Below, piece after piece: positions 45,527 to 53,943 of a stretch of 64,000 nt of DNA. The notes under the pieces are model-generated. The model was not told the origin of the DNA. It did not search any database and saw only the letters and a program-made list of their open reading frames with translations. Source of the stretch: Glaciecola sp047250385 (lineage in GTDB: Bacteria > Pseudomonadota > Gammaproteobacteria > Enterobacterales > Alteromonadaceae); the NCBI RefSeq assembly GCF_047250385.1, contig NZ_JBLBVM010000056.1, forward strand, positions 248,001 through 312,000, given 5' to 3'. The translations under genes were made by a program, and so were the position numbers. The first letter of the stretch is position 1. Each line of letters begins with the position of its first letter.

Positions 45527-46507
45527 ATGAGCGATAAAACAGCCATGAGCGATAAGGCAGCCGTGAGCGATAAAAACCCCTTATCCAATTGGAAAATAAA
45601 GGCTGCCGACGATCATTACGTCGGCAGCTTCTTTTGCATGGCTAGCCCATGTGAAATATTAATAGACACCCACAATCTATCTCTTGCAAGAAAGCTGATA
45701 GAGCATGCCGCCACAGAAGCATTTCGCATTGAAAAAAAATACAGTCGCTACCGCGATGACAATATTATTTATGCCATTAATAATGCTCAAGGACGTTCAA
45801 CTGCTATCGATATGGAAACGTTTCAACTGCTCACTTTTGCCAATACGTGTTACGAACTAAGCGATGGGATGTTTGACCTTACGTCCGGCGTATTAAGGCG
45901 CGTTTGGAAATTTGATGGTTCAGATAATATTCCGCAGCAAAGTGCTATTGAGGCACTTATGCCATATATCGGATGGGATAAAATTAGCTTTGATGAACAA
46001 ACAATCAAAATGCCCTTAGGTTTCGAGCTTGACCTCGGTGGCATAGGTAAAGAGTATGCCGTAGATTGTGTCGCGAAAATTTGTAAAGAGATAGCGCCCG
46101 CTGTTTCTGTACTTGTTAATTTTGGGGGAGACATCCAAGTTACGCTGCCAAAATCCAAAGGACAATATTGGCAAGTTGGCATTGAGATGCCAGTTCAAGA
46201 CTTGGCTGAGGAAGGTACAAAAAATAGTTTATCCACTCAGTATCAGACAGTATTAGTCCGAATTGCCCAAGGAGGACTTGCAACTAGTGGCGATGCTAAT
46301 CGTTACCTAATGCGAGACAATGTGCGTTATTCCCATGTTTTAAACCCGAAAACGGGTAAACCTATTAGCAACGCTCCCCGCTCTGTAACAGTTGCAAGCG
46401 AGCATTGCGTTCAAGCAGGCTTGATGGCAACTCTCTCTTTATTACAAGGAGATCAGGCCGAACAATTTCTAAAAGAACAAAGTGTGACTCATTGGTGTTA
46501 TTGGTAG
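45527..46507 (+). CDS. apbE: FAD:protein FMN transferase (ApbE-like)
   Basis: This enzyme covalently attaches FMN from FAD to Thr or Ser of a target protein. The 326-residue protein has the family motifs GVLRRVWKF, FELDLGGIGKEYAVD, VLVNFGGDIQV and, near 260-280, SGDANRYLMRDNVRYSHVLNPKTG, with the Mg- and FAD-binding residues. The N-terminus has no signal peptide or lipobox, unlike periplasmic ApbE lipoproteins. It opens with three in-frame copies of an 18-bp unit (MSDKTA, MSDKAA, VSDKNP), giving three possible start codons (45527, 45545, 45563). It closes the four-gene unit, and its target may be the DUF3570 protein. Confidence 0.93.
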   Translation: MSDKTAMSDKAAVSDKNPLSNWKIKAADDHYVGSFFCMASPCEILIDTHNLSLARKLIEHAATEAFRIEKKYSRYRDDNIIYAINNAQGRSTAIDMETFQLLTFANTCYELSDGMFDLTSGVLRRVWKFDGSDNIPQQSAIEALMPYIGWDKISFDEQTIKMPLGFELDLGGIGKEYAVDCVAKICKEIAPAVSVLVNFGGDIQVTLPKSKGQYWQVGIEMPVQDLAEEGTKNSLSTQYQTVLVRIAQGGLATSGDANRYLMRDNVRYSHVLNPKTGKPISNAPRSVTVASEHCVQAGLMATLSLLQGDQAEQFLKEQSVTHWCYW

Positions 46508-46529
46508 ATATGCATTATGTGATGTTCTG

Positions 46530-46577
46530 TTTATGAAATGTGTAGTTTATAAAATGTGTAGTTTATGTAATGTGTAG
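46530..46577. repeat. Three tandem 16-bp repeats after apbE
   Basis: TTTATGAAATGTGTAG at 46530-46545, TTTATAAAATGTGTAG at 46546-46561 and TTTATGTAATGTGTAG at 46562-46577 are consecutive. They lie 22 bases after the apbE stop. No hairpin is formed. Confidence 0.9.
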
Positions 46578-46632
46578 TTATAACTTCAAACCAAGCTACT
46601 CCAAATGAATTTTATTAGTAACAAATTTCATC

Positions 46633-46651
46633 AATAATAATTCTCATTATT
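46633..46651 (+). promoter_or_regulatory. Candidate Fur box
   Basis: The 19-base stretch beginning AATAATAATTCTCATTATT matches the consensus Fur box (GATAATGATAATCATTATC) at 14 of 19 positions, including ATAAT and TCATTAT. It lies about 260 bases upstream of the ABC transporter operon. The rest of 46652-46909 holds no gene that I can see. Confidence 0.5.
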
Positions 46652-46909
46652 TCTATATTGATTCTGCGCTCTTTATACTGCACTCTTTTTCTGCTTTCTT
46701 TTTTCTTTGAAATCTTTTCTAACAAAAATTAATCATTTTTCTTTTACTCGACGTAAAAGCTCTGTTCCAATAGAAAAATGATAGACAACATTTGGTTTAT
46801 CAATAATATGACGCAACCTAGATTAAAGTTGGATAGTTTCTTATCTATCTAAGTTGTTTATTTAACATGAAATCAGACAACACAAGACACAAGGAAGTAT
46901 CAGAAAACG

Positions 46910-47572
46910 ATGATTGAACTTCACTCCATCATAAAACAGTTTCAAAATGGCGAAGAAACTGTGACTGCCATCAATGACGTTTCGCTGACTATCAAACAAA
47001 ATGAATTCGTCGCGATTATGGGCAGTTCTGGCAGTGGTAAATCAACTCTTATGAATGTTCTCGGTTGTTTAGACACGCCGACGTCTGGCAAATATGTTTT
47101 AGACAATCAAGATGTTGCGAGCCTAAGCGACGACGAGCTATCACGTATTCGTAACGAGCATATTGGCTTTATCTTTCAAACCTTTCACTTGTTACCGAAG
47201 TTGGACGTGATTGAAAACGTCAAGCTTCCACTTCGTTATTCTAGTATCAGCACGGAAGAAGCGAATGAGCGTGCCTTAGACCTAATTGAACGCGTTGGAT
47301 TAAGTCATCGCAAAAACCACAAACCAAATGAAATGTCGGGTGGTCAGAGGCAACGTGTTGCTATCGCAAGAGCCTTAATTAACAAGCCAAGCGTTATACT
47401 AGCCGATGAACCTACAGGCAACCTAGACAGTAAAACATCAAAAGAAATCATGCACTTGCTAACTGAACTACATCAAGCTGGGCAAACTATCGTCATGGTG
47501 ACTCATGAAGATGACATCGCATCGTTTGCGCAGCGAACTATCAATATGAAAGATGGCAAGATAATTAATTAA
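46910..47572 (+). CDS. ABC transporter ATP-binding protein (MacB/LolD type)
   Basis: This 220-residue cytoplasmic ATPase powers the MacB-type permease encoded at 50773. Walker A is GSSGSGKST near residue 38, the Q loop FIFQTFHLLP near 88, the signature MSGGQRQRVAIARA near 142 and Walker B VILADEPTGNLD near 163. Its short length and EPTGNLDS are typical of the MacB/LolD/FtsE class, which drives mechanotransmission across the envelope and not classic channel transport. It is the first gene of a five-gene operon. Confidence 0.93.
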   Translation: MIELHSIIKQFQNGEETVTAINDVSLTIKQNEFVAIMGSSGSGKSTLMNVLGCLDTPTSGKYVLDNQDVASLSDDELSRIRNEHIGFIFQTFHLLPKLDVIENVKLPLRYSSISTEEANERALDLIERVGLSHRKNHKPNEMSGGQRQRVAIARALINKPSVILADEPTGNLDSKTSKEIMHLLTELHQAGQTIVMVTHEDDIASFAQRTINMKDGKIIN

Positions 47573-47611
47573 TATGCAGGCCTTAATTCGCATGCAAAGG
47601 AATTCAATCTG

Positions 47612-48586
47612 ATGAAAAGTATGACAACATTTTCACTAATCGGTTTAGTAATACTCGCCCTTGCCCATCCGGTAAAAGCGGAGCTCGTGCTAACGGGCCA
47701 AGTGAGTTCATCTGCTAAACAGGTCGTTAATGCCCCACAAGCAAGTCGATGGCAAATTCAAATTCAATGGATGGAGGAAGAAGGCACGATCGTGAATGAA
47801 GGCGACATTATCGCTGTATTTGACGGCTCAAACGAGCAAAGTCGACTTGATCAAAACATTGAGTCTTTAGAGCGCCAAGTATTAGAGCTTGAGCAACTTA
47901 AAATGGAACAAGACAGCAAATTCCAAGAAGCTCAAGGCAGCTTAAGGATTGCTGTGATGCGCGTTGAAAAAGCTCAGATTGAAGCCTCTGTGCCTGCCAG
48001 CGATGTAAGTCAATACGATAAAGGGCAATATGATCTTGCTTTGCAACGCGCCATGTTGGAGCAAGTTAAGGCTGAGGAAGCACTACGTAGAGCAGAACAA
48101 GAGCGTAAAACTGAATTACAGAAAAAGAATATAGACATTCAGAAAACCGAAGAGGAAATTGCATATCTGGAAGGTTTACTCGCCAAAATGAGCGTAGCCG
48201 CTACGATGACAGGACCAATTTCTTATTCGATGCATCCATGGACGCAACAAAAAATTGCTGCAGGTAACAACCTTCAACCGAGTTGGAAGGTCATGGATGT
48301 GCAAGCCACCAACAATTTTCAGATAGAAACATGGATACATGAAATTGATGCCGTCGATTTAAATGATAAGACAAGCGTAAAATTAGTGATCGATGCATTC
48401 CCGAACAGATCTTTTAAAGGGCAGATTGAATCTATTTCAAGTCAATCTGAGAAACGCGCTCAATGGAGTAAGAGTTCGTACTTCCCTGCTATTATCAAAT
48501 TCACCGAAACTCCTGACATCAATCTGTTGCCAGGTATGAGTGTCAGAATTCACGTAGCTAACAGTGAGGATAAGACCAATGCGTAA
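47612..48586 (+). CDS. HlyD-like periplasmic adaptor (first of three)
   Basis: This 324-residue exported protein has a signal peptide (MTTFSLIGLVILALAHPVKA). The layout is that of a membrane-fusion adaptor: a half-lipoyl segment, a long coiled-coil hairpin (residues ~85-190, rich in Glu, Gln, Lys), a second lipoyl half and a beta-barrel (VKLVIDAFPNRSFKGQIESIS). It shares the barrel phrase VxLxxDAxPxRxFxGxI with the next two adaptors. The lipobox seen in the next two proteins is missing here. AAAGGA precedes the ATG. Confidence 0.85.
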   Translation: MKSMTTFSLIGLVILALAHPVKAELVLTGQVSSSAKQVVNAPQASRWQIQIQWMEEEGTIVNEGDIIAVFDGSNEQSRLDQNIESLERQVLELEQLKMEQDSKFQEAQGSLRIAVMRVEKAQIEASVPASDVSQYDKGQYDLALQRAMLEQVKAEEALRRAEQERKTELQKKNIDIQKTEEEIAYLEGLLAKMSVAATMTGPISYSMHPWTQQKIAAGNNLQPSWKVMDVQATNNFQIETWIHEIDAVDLNDKTSVKLVIDAFPNRSFKGQIESISSQSEKRAQWSKSSYFPAIIKFTETPDINLLPGMSVRIHVANSEDKTNA

Positions 48587-49562
48587 TTCACTAATTGTTA
48601 TTGCCAGTATCTGCCTGATAAGCGCGTGTGGTAGTGAAACCAATGAGGTTTATAAGCCAAATACAGAAAATGTGATTAAAGCACCTGCTGAGTTGGTTTC
48701 ATTACAGGAAATTACAATTGGCCCCCCGAATATCAGACGTATGTGGAGTTTCAAGATTGAATACATTGCGAGAGAGAACGCCATCGTTAAGCCCGGTGAC
48801 ACATTACTTCGCTTCGATGGGCAAACTATCCGTAACGATTTACTAGGGCGCAAAAGCGACCTTGATGCAGCTGTAAAAGAAGCAGAACAACGTAAACTCA
48901 ACAATGAAGCAAAGCTCAAAGACTTGGAACTCGACTTAGCCGAAGCCAAAATGAACGAGGACAAAACCCGGCGCAAGGTCGAAATAACCGATGCTTCTCG
49001 TTCTCAAATAGAGCGCAAAAAGCAACAAGCTGACTTCAAAATTGCGAAAGAACTGCATATTCAAGCCAAGAATCGTGTTGAACAGCACAAAGAAGAAATG
49101 GCGATCAATGAAAAAGTACAGCAAGCACGCATTGATAATCGCTCTGTAAGAGTTAAGGAGCTACAGGACAGTTTAGAGAAGTTAACCATCAAATCGCCAA
49201 AAGATGGCATGGTTATTTATTTAAATTGGAACGACGAAAAGCCTGCAGTGGGTGATACCGTTTATATGGGGGCCACTTTAATGACCTTACCTTCTTTGGA
49301 CAAGATCTCAGTGAAAGTTGAATTCGATGAATCGCACACGGCAATGGTCAATATTGGGCAAGCAGTGAAAGTTACGTTAGATGCCTACCCAGAGCGTCCT
49401 TTTAACGGCACGATCAGCGAAATTGGTAAAGCTTTCAGAAATAAATCACAGCGTAATTTGAAAGTCGTTTTTGATGCATGGGTGACTTTAGATGATATGG
49501 ACACAGGTATCATGCGTCCCGGAATGAAAGCAAACGTTGAACTTGCGCAAGGAAGTGTATGA
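48579..49562 (+). CDS. HlyD-like lipoprotein adaptor (second of three)
   Basis: This 327-residue protein has a lipobox ICLISACGSE at residues ~9-18, so it should be anchored to a membrane by lipid. A long coiled coil (about 85-200) and the barrel phrase VTLDAYPERPFNGTISEIG follow. The start at 48579 (MRNSLIV) gives the lipoprotein signal; the GTG at 48564 is upstream and in frame but less likely. It overlaps the first adaptor by 8 bases and the third by 4. Confidence 0.85.
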   Translation: MRNSLIVIASICLISACGSETNEVYKPNTENVIKAPAELVSLQEITIGPPNIRRMWSFKIEYIARENAIVKPGDTLLRFDGQTIRNDLLGRKSDLDAAVKEAEQRKLNNEAKLKDLELDLAEAKMNEDKTRRKVEITDASRSQIERKKQQADFKIAKELHIQAKNRVEQHKEEMAINEKVQQARIDNRSVRVKELQDSLEKLTIKSPKDGMVIYLNWNDEKPAVGDTVYMGATLMTLPSLDKISVKVEFDESHTAMVNIGQAVKVTLDAYPERPFNGTISEIGKAFRNKSQRNLKVVFDAWVTLDDMDTGIMRPGMKANVELAQGSV

Positions 49563-50776
49563 TGAATTTATCTCAACTAACTAAATTACTTGGCTTGTGT
49601 GCGGCACTTACTTTTCTGGCCGCCTGTGAGGAAGAGCAGTCATCTATTCCTACTTATCAGGTAAAAGAGAGAGATTTTAATATTTCGGTGAGTGCTTTCG
49701 GCGAAATCGAAGCTGCGGAAGCGCAAAAGATCGCCTCACCTGGCAATCAACCTATGACCCTAGAATGGCTCGCACCAGAAAACTCAATTGTACAAGCAGG
49801 CGATGTCATTGCGCGCTTTGATGCCCAACGTATTATCAAAGACAGCCGCGAAGAAGAATTGGAAATGCTCAAACTTCAGCAAGATATGAGTAAGAACAAC
49901 GCCATTCAAAACCAACAGCAGAAAGACATTGAGTCAGATCAGACTTTTGTAAAACACGAGTTTGCTTTTGTTGACCGTTTTGCGATTGATGACTTGCGCA
50001 TATATTCTCAACTAGAGATTATCGATACTTTACAGAACAGAGACTTCCTAGAGGCAAAAGATGATTTCTTAGAATGGAAAGAATCGAGCATTGATCAACA
50101 ACACGAAAGTGAATCTGCTGTTCTCAACATCAGAAACAGCGGCCACGCCGCTAAATTTAAGCGCTATCAGCAAGCTTTATCTAAGCTTGAAGTTGTCGCG
50201 CCGTACTCAGGTTTATTGATTTATGAAAAAGATCGTCGCGGAGAAAAGCCTTCGGTAGGTCAAACCGTATTTCCAGGTCGACCTATAGCTAACATTCCAA
50301 ATTTAGATAACATGCAAGCCCGCATATTCGTACTCGCGAATGATGCGATTGACTTAGCCATCGATCAGAAAGTAAATATTCGTCTTGACGCTTTCCCTGA
50401 ACGCCTCTTCACTGGCAAGGTAAATAATGTGGCTGGCTTTCCCCGCTCAATAGAACGAGGCAACCCAGTAACCTACTATGAAATAACCGTTTCACTTGAT
50501 GAGCAAGATAAAATGCTAATGCAGCCGGGTCGTAAAATCAGCGCTGACATATTAGTAAAAGAGCCAGAGCCAAGCTTAGTGGTGCCGCTACAAGCCATTC
50601 ATCACGACGAAGGTAAGAGTTACGTGTATTTAAAGTCTGGCTCTGAGTTTTCTCGCAGCGAAGTCACTAGTGGAAGAAAAAATCAATATTTAGTTGAAAT
50701 TACCGAAGGCGTAGCTGCAGGTGACGTAATTGCCCTGAGTATTCCAGAATCCAACACATCAGGGAAGCCATCATGA
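49559..50776 (+). CDS. HlyD-like lipoprotein adaptor (third of three)
   Basis: This 405-residue protein has a lipobox TFLAACEEE at about residues 18-26, so it is also a lipoprotein. It has a lipoyl-like part, a helical stretch with less regular heptads, the barrel phrase VNIRLDAFPERLFTGKVNNVA near 275 and, unlike the other two, a C-terminal membrane-proximal domain (LVVPLQAIHHDEGKSYVYL) of the MacA type. It is therefore the one most likely to contact the permease. It overlaps the second adaptor and the permease gene by 4 bases each. Confidence 0.87.
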   Translation: MMNLSQLTKLLGLCAALTFLAACEEEQSSIPTYQVKERDFNISVSAFGEIEAAEAQKIASPGNQPMTLEWLAPENSIVQAGDVIARFDAQRIIKDSREEELEMLKLQQDMSKNNAIQNQQQKDIESDQTFVKHEFAFVDRFAIDDLRIYSQLEIIDTLQNRDFLEAKDDFLEWKESSIDQQHESESAVLNIRNSGHAAKFKRYQQALSKLEVVAPYSGLLIYEKDRRGEKPSVGQTVFPGRPIANIPNLDNMQARIFVLANDAIDLAIDQKVNIRLDAFPERLFTGKVNNVAGFPRSIERGNPVTYYEITVSLDEQDKMLMQPGRKISADILVKEPEPSLVVPLQAIHHDEGKSYVYLKSGSEFSRSEVTSGRKNQYLVEITEGVAAGDVIALSIPESNTSGKPS

Positions 50777-52029
50777 TCAAGAAGTATCGCGTTCTGCTAG
50801 CGGATGCCATTGCGGAATTATCAGCCCAGAAGCTGCGTACATTCTTAACACTATTAGGAATGATATTTGGTGTTGGTGCGGTCATTGCAATGTTAAATAT
50901 AGGCGAAGGTGCTGAGCGCCAGGCTTTAAAATTGATAGATTCCATGGGCGTTTACAATATTATTATTGAAAGCAAGGAATACCCGAGTGAGGAGCTCGTC
51001 GAAATTAGGGAAGAAAGTTTAGGCCTTTCCATGGGTGACATTAACGCAGCTCTTGCTACCCTGCCCTTCGTAGAAGGTTATAGCGCAAGCAAAAAGATAA
51101 AAGTGCATGACATTTACAGTGATTTCAGAAAGTCTCAGGCAGAGGTGCTTGGTGTAACGCTGAGCTATTTCGAACATGCCAATCTGAAATTATCGGCTGG
51201 TCGCTTGTTGAATAAAAGTGACAACGACAAAATTTCACAAGTATCCGTACTAGGCTTTGATGCTGCCATGGAATTATTTCCAGAAATGGCAAATAACACC
51301 GAGGACATGCTAAACCAGTACGTGAAAGTCAATCATGTGTGGTTAAAAATTGTGGGTGTGTTGAGCCCGCCGCCGGGTGATAAAAATGAATTTCAAGGCG
51401 TCAAAATTGGAGGAGATCGCTACAGAATATTCTTACCTCTTTCCACGAGCGTTCAAAAGTTTTCCAACGACCTACTTACCAGTGAATTAGATAGCGTTAA
51501 GCTAAATATTGCCAAAACCAGCGATCCAGTAATAGCGTCGAAAGCCGTTGAGCAATTAATTCAACTTCGCCACGGTGGTCTCGAAGATTACACCTTGGTG
51601 ATCCCCGCTGCTTTGCTTGAACAACAAAAACAAACACAACAAATATTCAATATTGTAATGGCGTGTGTTGCCGGCATTTCCCTTTTAGTCGGCGGTATAG
51701 GCATTATGAACATCATGCTAGCAAACGTAATGGAAAGGACCAAAGAGATTGGTCTACTCAGAGCCGTTGGCGCCACTCAGGAAGATATTAAGCAGCAATT
51801 TATCGCAGAGAGCTTCGCGATATCTGTATTAGGAGGCATTCTAGGGATTGTTTTTGGACTTGTTCTGTCCGAAATTATTGGTTTCTATTCTGGCTGGGCG
51901 GTTAGCTGGTCTATCCCAGCAATCTTCCTATCACTTAGTATTTGTATGATTGTGGGCGTTGGCTTCGGCGTTTTCCCTGCAATCAAGGCATCGAAGTTGA
52001 ATCCTATCGATGCCTTACACAGTGATTAG
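50773..52029 (+). CDS. MacB/FtsX-type ABC permease
   Basis: This 418-residue inner-membrane protein has four spans: one at about 22-42 (FLTLLGMIFGVGAVIAML), then a ~230-residue periplasmic domain of the MacB_PCD type, and three at the C-terminus (about 295-318, 345-370 and 377-400). LRTFLTLLGMIFGVGA and EIGLLRAVGAT are characteristic of the MacB/LolC/FtsX family. ATG overlaps the preceding gene. No TolC-like gene is beside it, so an outer-membrane channel would come from elsewhere. The stop codon lies within a 13-bp tandem repeat. Confidence 0.93.
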   Translation: MIKKYRVLLADAIAELSAQKLRTFLTLLGMIFGVGAVIAMLNIGEGAERQALKLIDSMGVYNIIIESKEYPSEELVEIREESLGLSMGDINAALATLPFVEGYSASKKIKVHDIYSDFRKSQAEVLGVTLSYFEHANLKLSAGRLLNKSDNDKISQVSVLGFDAAMELFPEMANNTEDMLNQYVKVNHVWLKIVGVLSPPPGDKNEFQGVKIGGDRYRIFLPLSTSVQKFSNDLLTSELDSVKLNIAKTSDPVIASKAVEQLIQLRHGGLEDYTLVIPAALLEQQKQTQQIFNIVMACVAGISLLVGGIGIMNIMLANVMERTKEIGLLRAVGATQEDIKQQFIAESFAISVLGGILGIVFGLVLSEIIGFYSGWAVSWSIPAIFLSLSICMIVGVGFGVFPAIKASKLNPIDALHSD

Positions 52030-52073
52030 TTAGAATGCTCAGTTAGAGTGCTCAGTTAGAGTGATTAGTTAGA
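52022..52073. repeat. 13-bp tandem repeat spanning two stop codons
   Basis: Four units, GTGATTAGTTAGA, ATGCTCAGTTAGA, GTGCTCAGTTAGA and GTGATTAGTTAGA, run from 52022 to 52073. The stop codon of the permease gene (TAG) lies in the first unit, and that of the convergent TPR/oxygenase gene in the last. Outer and inner units are near-identical pairs. Confidence 0.92.
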
Positions 52074-53855
52074 GTAAAGCGGCTCAATATCACAAATAAT
52101 AGTGATACGTTCTCCCGACTTATCTTCAGTCAACTCAGTGGGCACTGTGCCATGCCAGAAATAGGCAGGGAAAATAACTAACTTCCCTGGTTCTGGGCAA
52201 ATGTGCTTATCTACCGAATTCTCTTCCGTTTTATCTAAACCCGATTGACCAAAGGTAAGCCAACCTTTTTTGTCAGGATCATTCGCGTTAGTGCTTTTTG
52301 GCACTTGAATATAAAGACAAGCTGACAGCCAACCTTTAGGGTGAATATGATTTACGTGATGTCCACTGCCATGCAAGCGCACTGACCAGTTGCCAGATAA
52401 ATAAAAGTCATCACTCTTGCGTTGCAGAAATGGATGATTTGGGTCCGTTGGCAATTTATTTAAGTAAGCTTTAACAGCATTGCTCATTTGTTGTTTTAGC
52501 GCATCCATTAAAGGATGCTCACTCGATAGCACCTTGCCTGTCGTTTGTGTACCTTTGCGAACGCTTTGATCAAGTGGGTTATTAATCTCGCCGTGTAAAT
52601 CTCTGCAGTACTCAACCAAGTTTTGCCATGCATCTGACTCACCAACTTGCTCGACAAAGGCTTGTTGAATATTTTGCTGGTCTACAAAGTGTTGATAATT
52701 ATAGAGCCATTGATAATGTTCCGCTGAAGCTAATTTCCAAACTGAAGCCAAATACGCTAATGTTTCTTGGTTAAAGGGTTCAAGCTGTGTAGCGGTCTGC
52801 AACAAGGCGTTAGCTGAATTATATTGCTTCTGTTTAATATGATAAACCGATTTATCAATCAAGAATCTTGGGTTATGTGGTTCCATCTTCAAACAATTAT
52901 CTAACGCGACTTGCGCCTTTGCATCGTCATTTAACCTAGTATAAATAACCGACGAGAGATGCAGGATCATTGGATGACTCTTGAGCTCACTTGGCATTTT
53001 ATTTAAAGTTTCCAGCGCCTTATCATACTGCTCTGCAATAATTTGCATTTGAATTTTGCTACTTTGCATTTCCAGGTGGGTTGGAATGTGATCTAGCATT
53101 CTGTCATAGGAGGTAAGGAAGTTTTCTAGGTCTTTACACTCCCAAAATACTTTGTTTAAAAATTCATGTGCAGCAATATTATCAATCTCTAGATCAATCA
53201 CCTGCCATAAAACATCGATTGTGGCCGCAAAATCTTGTTTGTCATAGTGTAAACCCGCCAAACACATCAGCGATTGAACATCCTTTTCATCAAGCACAAC
53301 AGCTGTCTCTTCGGCACTCTTCAAGTCACGAATGCTGCGTAGGACATTCGTTCTGGTCATCACCAAATTATGTGCGGTACTGCCAGTACTGTTTTTAAAA
53401 TTATCTAAAAGTGCTAAGGCTTCTTTGGATTGGTCTGTTTTATCCAACAACCTTGCACAGAAATCGACGCATTTCGTATACGCCTCGTTCATTTTTATAT
53501 ACTTCTGCAGAACCGAGATAGCCAATCGTGTTTGCCTTAATTGATCAAGGCAAAAGGCATAATTAAATACCGTATTTGGGTTTTGTAAGCTTTGCTCAGA
53601 CAGGTCAGCGTATAAGCCTTTGGCTTCTCTAAACTGCCTCTGAAGCATTAGCCATTTTAGATGTAACAACAACACAGCATCATCTTTACCATGCAGTTCA
53701 TATGCCTTAAGGATCACATCTAAAGCTTGTTGCATATCTGCACTTTGAATAAGCAGGTTCACTAATTCTTGCCTGAGCGCAAAATCCTGTGGTGCCTGTT
53801 CTAGCTTTTTCTGTGTTGAGCTTATATTGCTGAGTAAGGGTGATTGAATTGTCAT
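52065..53855 (-). CDS. TPR protein with C-terminal 2-oxoglutarate/Fe(II) oxygenase domain
   Basis: This 596-residue cytoplasmic protein has no signal peptide. Residues ~1-420 form TPR-like helical repeats (such as HPMILHLSSVIYTRLNDDAKA), and the last ~165 residues form a putative 2-oxoglutarate-dependent oxygenase of the TIGR02466-like type. The candidate iron ligands are in HHVNHIHPKGW near residue 500 and FPAYFWHGTVP near 568, with the 2-oxoglutarate Arg in SGERITIICDI. The substrate is unknown; related domains hydroxylate proteins or small molecules. It converges with the ABC operon and is divergent from nothing; mobA lies upstream on the same strand. Confidence 0.78.
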   Translation of the reverse strand: MTIQSPLLSNISSTQKKLEQAPQDFALRQELVNLLIQSADMQQALDVILKAYELHGKDDAVLLLHLKWLMLQRQFREAKGLYADLSEQSLQNPNTVFNYAFCLDQLRQTRLAISVLQKYIKMNEAYTKCVDFCARLLDKTDQSKEALALLDNFKNSTGSTAHNLVMTRTNVLRSIRDLKSAEETAVVLDEKDVQSLMCLAGLHYDKQDFAATIDVLWQVIDLEIDNIAAHEFLNKVFWECKDLENFLTSYDRMLDHIPTHLEMQSSKIQMQIIAEQYDKALETLNKMPSELKSHPMILHLSSVIYTRLNDDAKAQVALDNCLKMEPHNPRFLIDKSVYHIKQKQYNSANALLQTATQLEPFNQETLAYLASVWKLASAEHYQWLYNYQHFVDQQNIQQAFVEQVGESDAWQNLVEYCRDLHGEINNPLDQSVRKGTQTTGKVLSSEHPLMDALKQQMSNAVKAYLNKLPTDPNHPFLQRKSDDFYLSGNWSVRLHGSGHHVNHIHPKGWLSACLYIQVPKSTNANDPDKKGWLTFGQSGLDKTEENSVDKHICPEPGKLVIFPAYFWHGTVPTELTEDKSGERITIICDIEPLYSN

Positions 53856-53943
53856 TAACTTCTTTTCCTAAATATTGTTTTCTCACGATTGATGTTCGCT
53901 GTTACTGCAATAAATTGCTGAATGAAGCTACCATCGTCAATCG

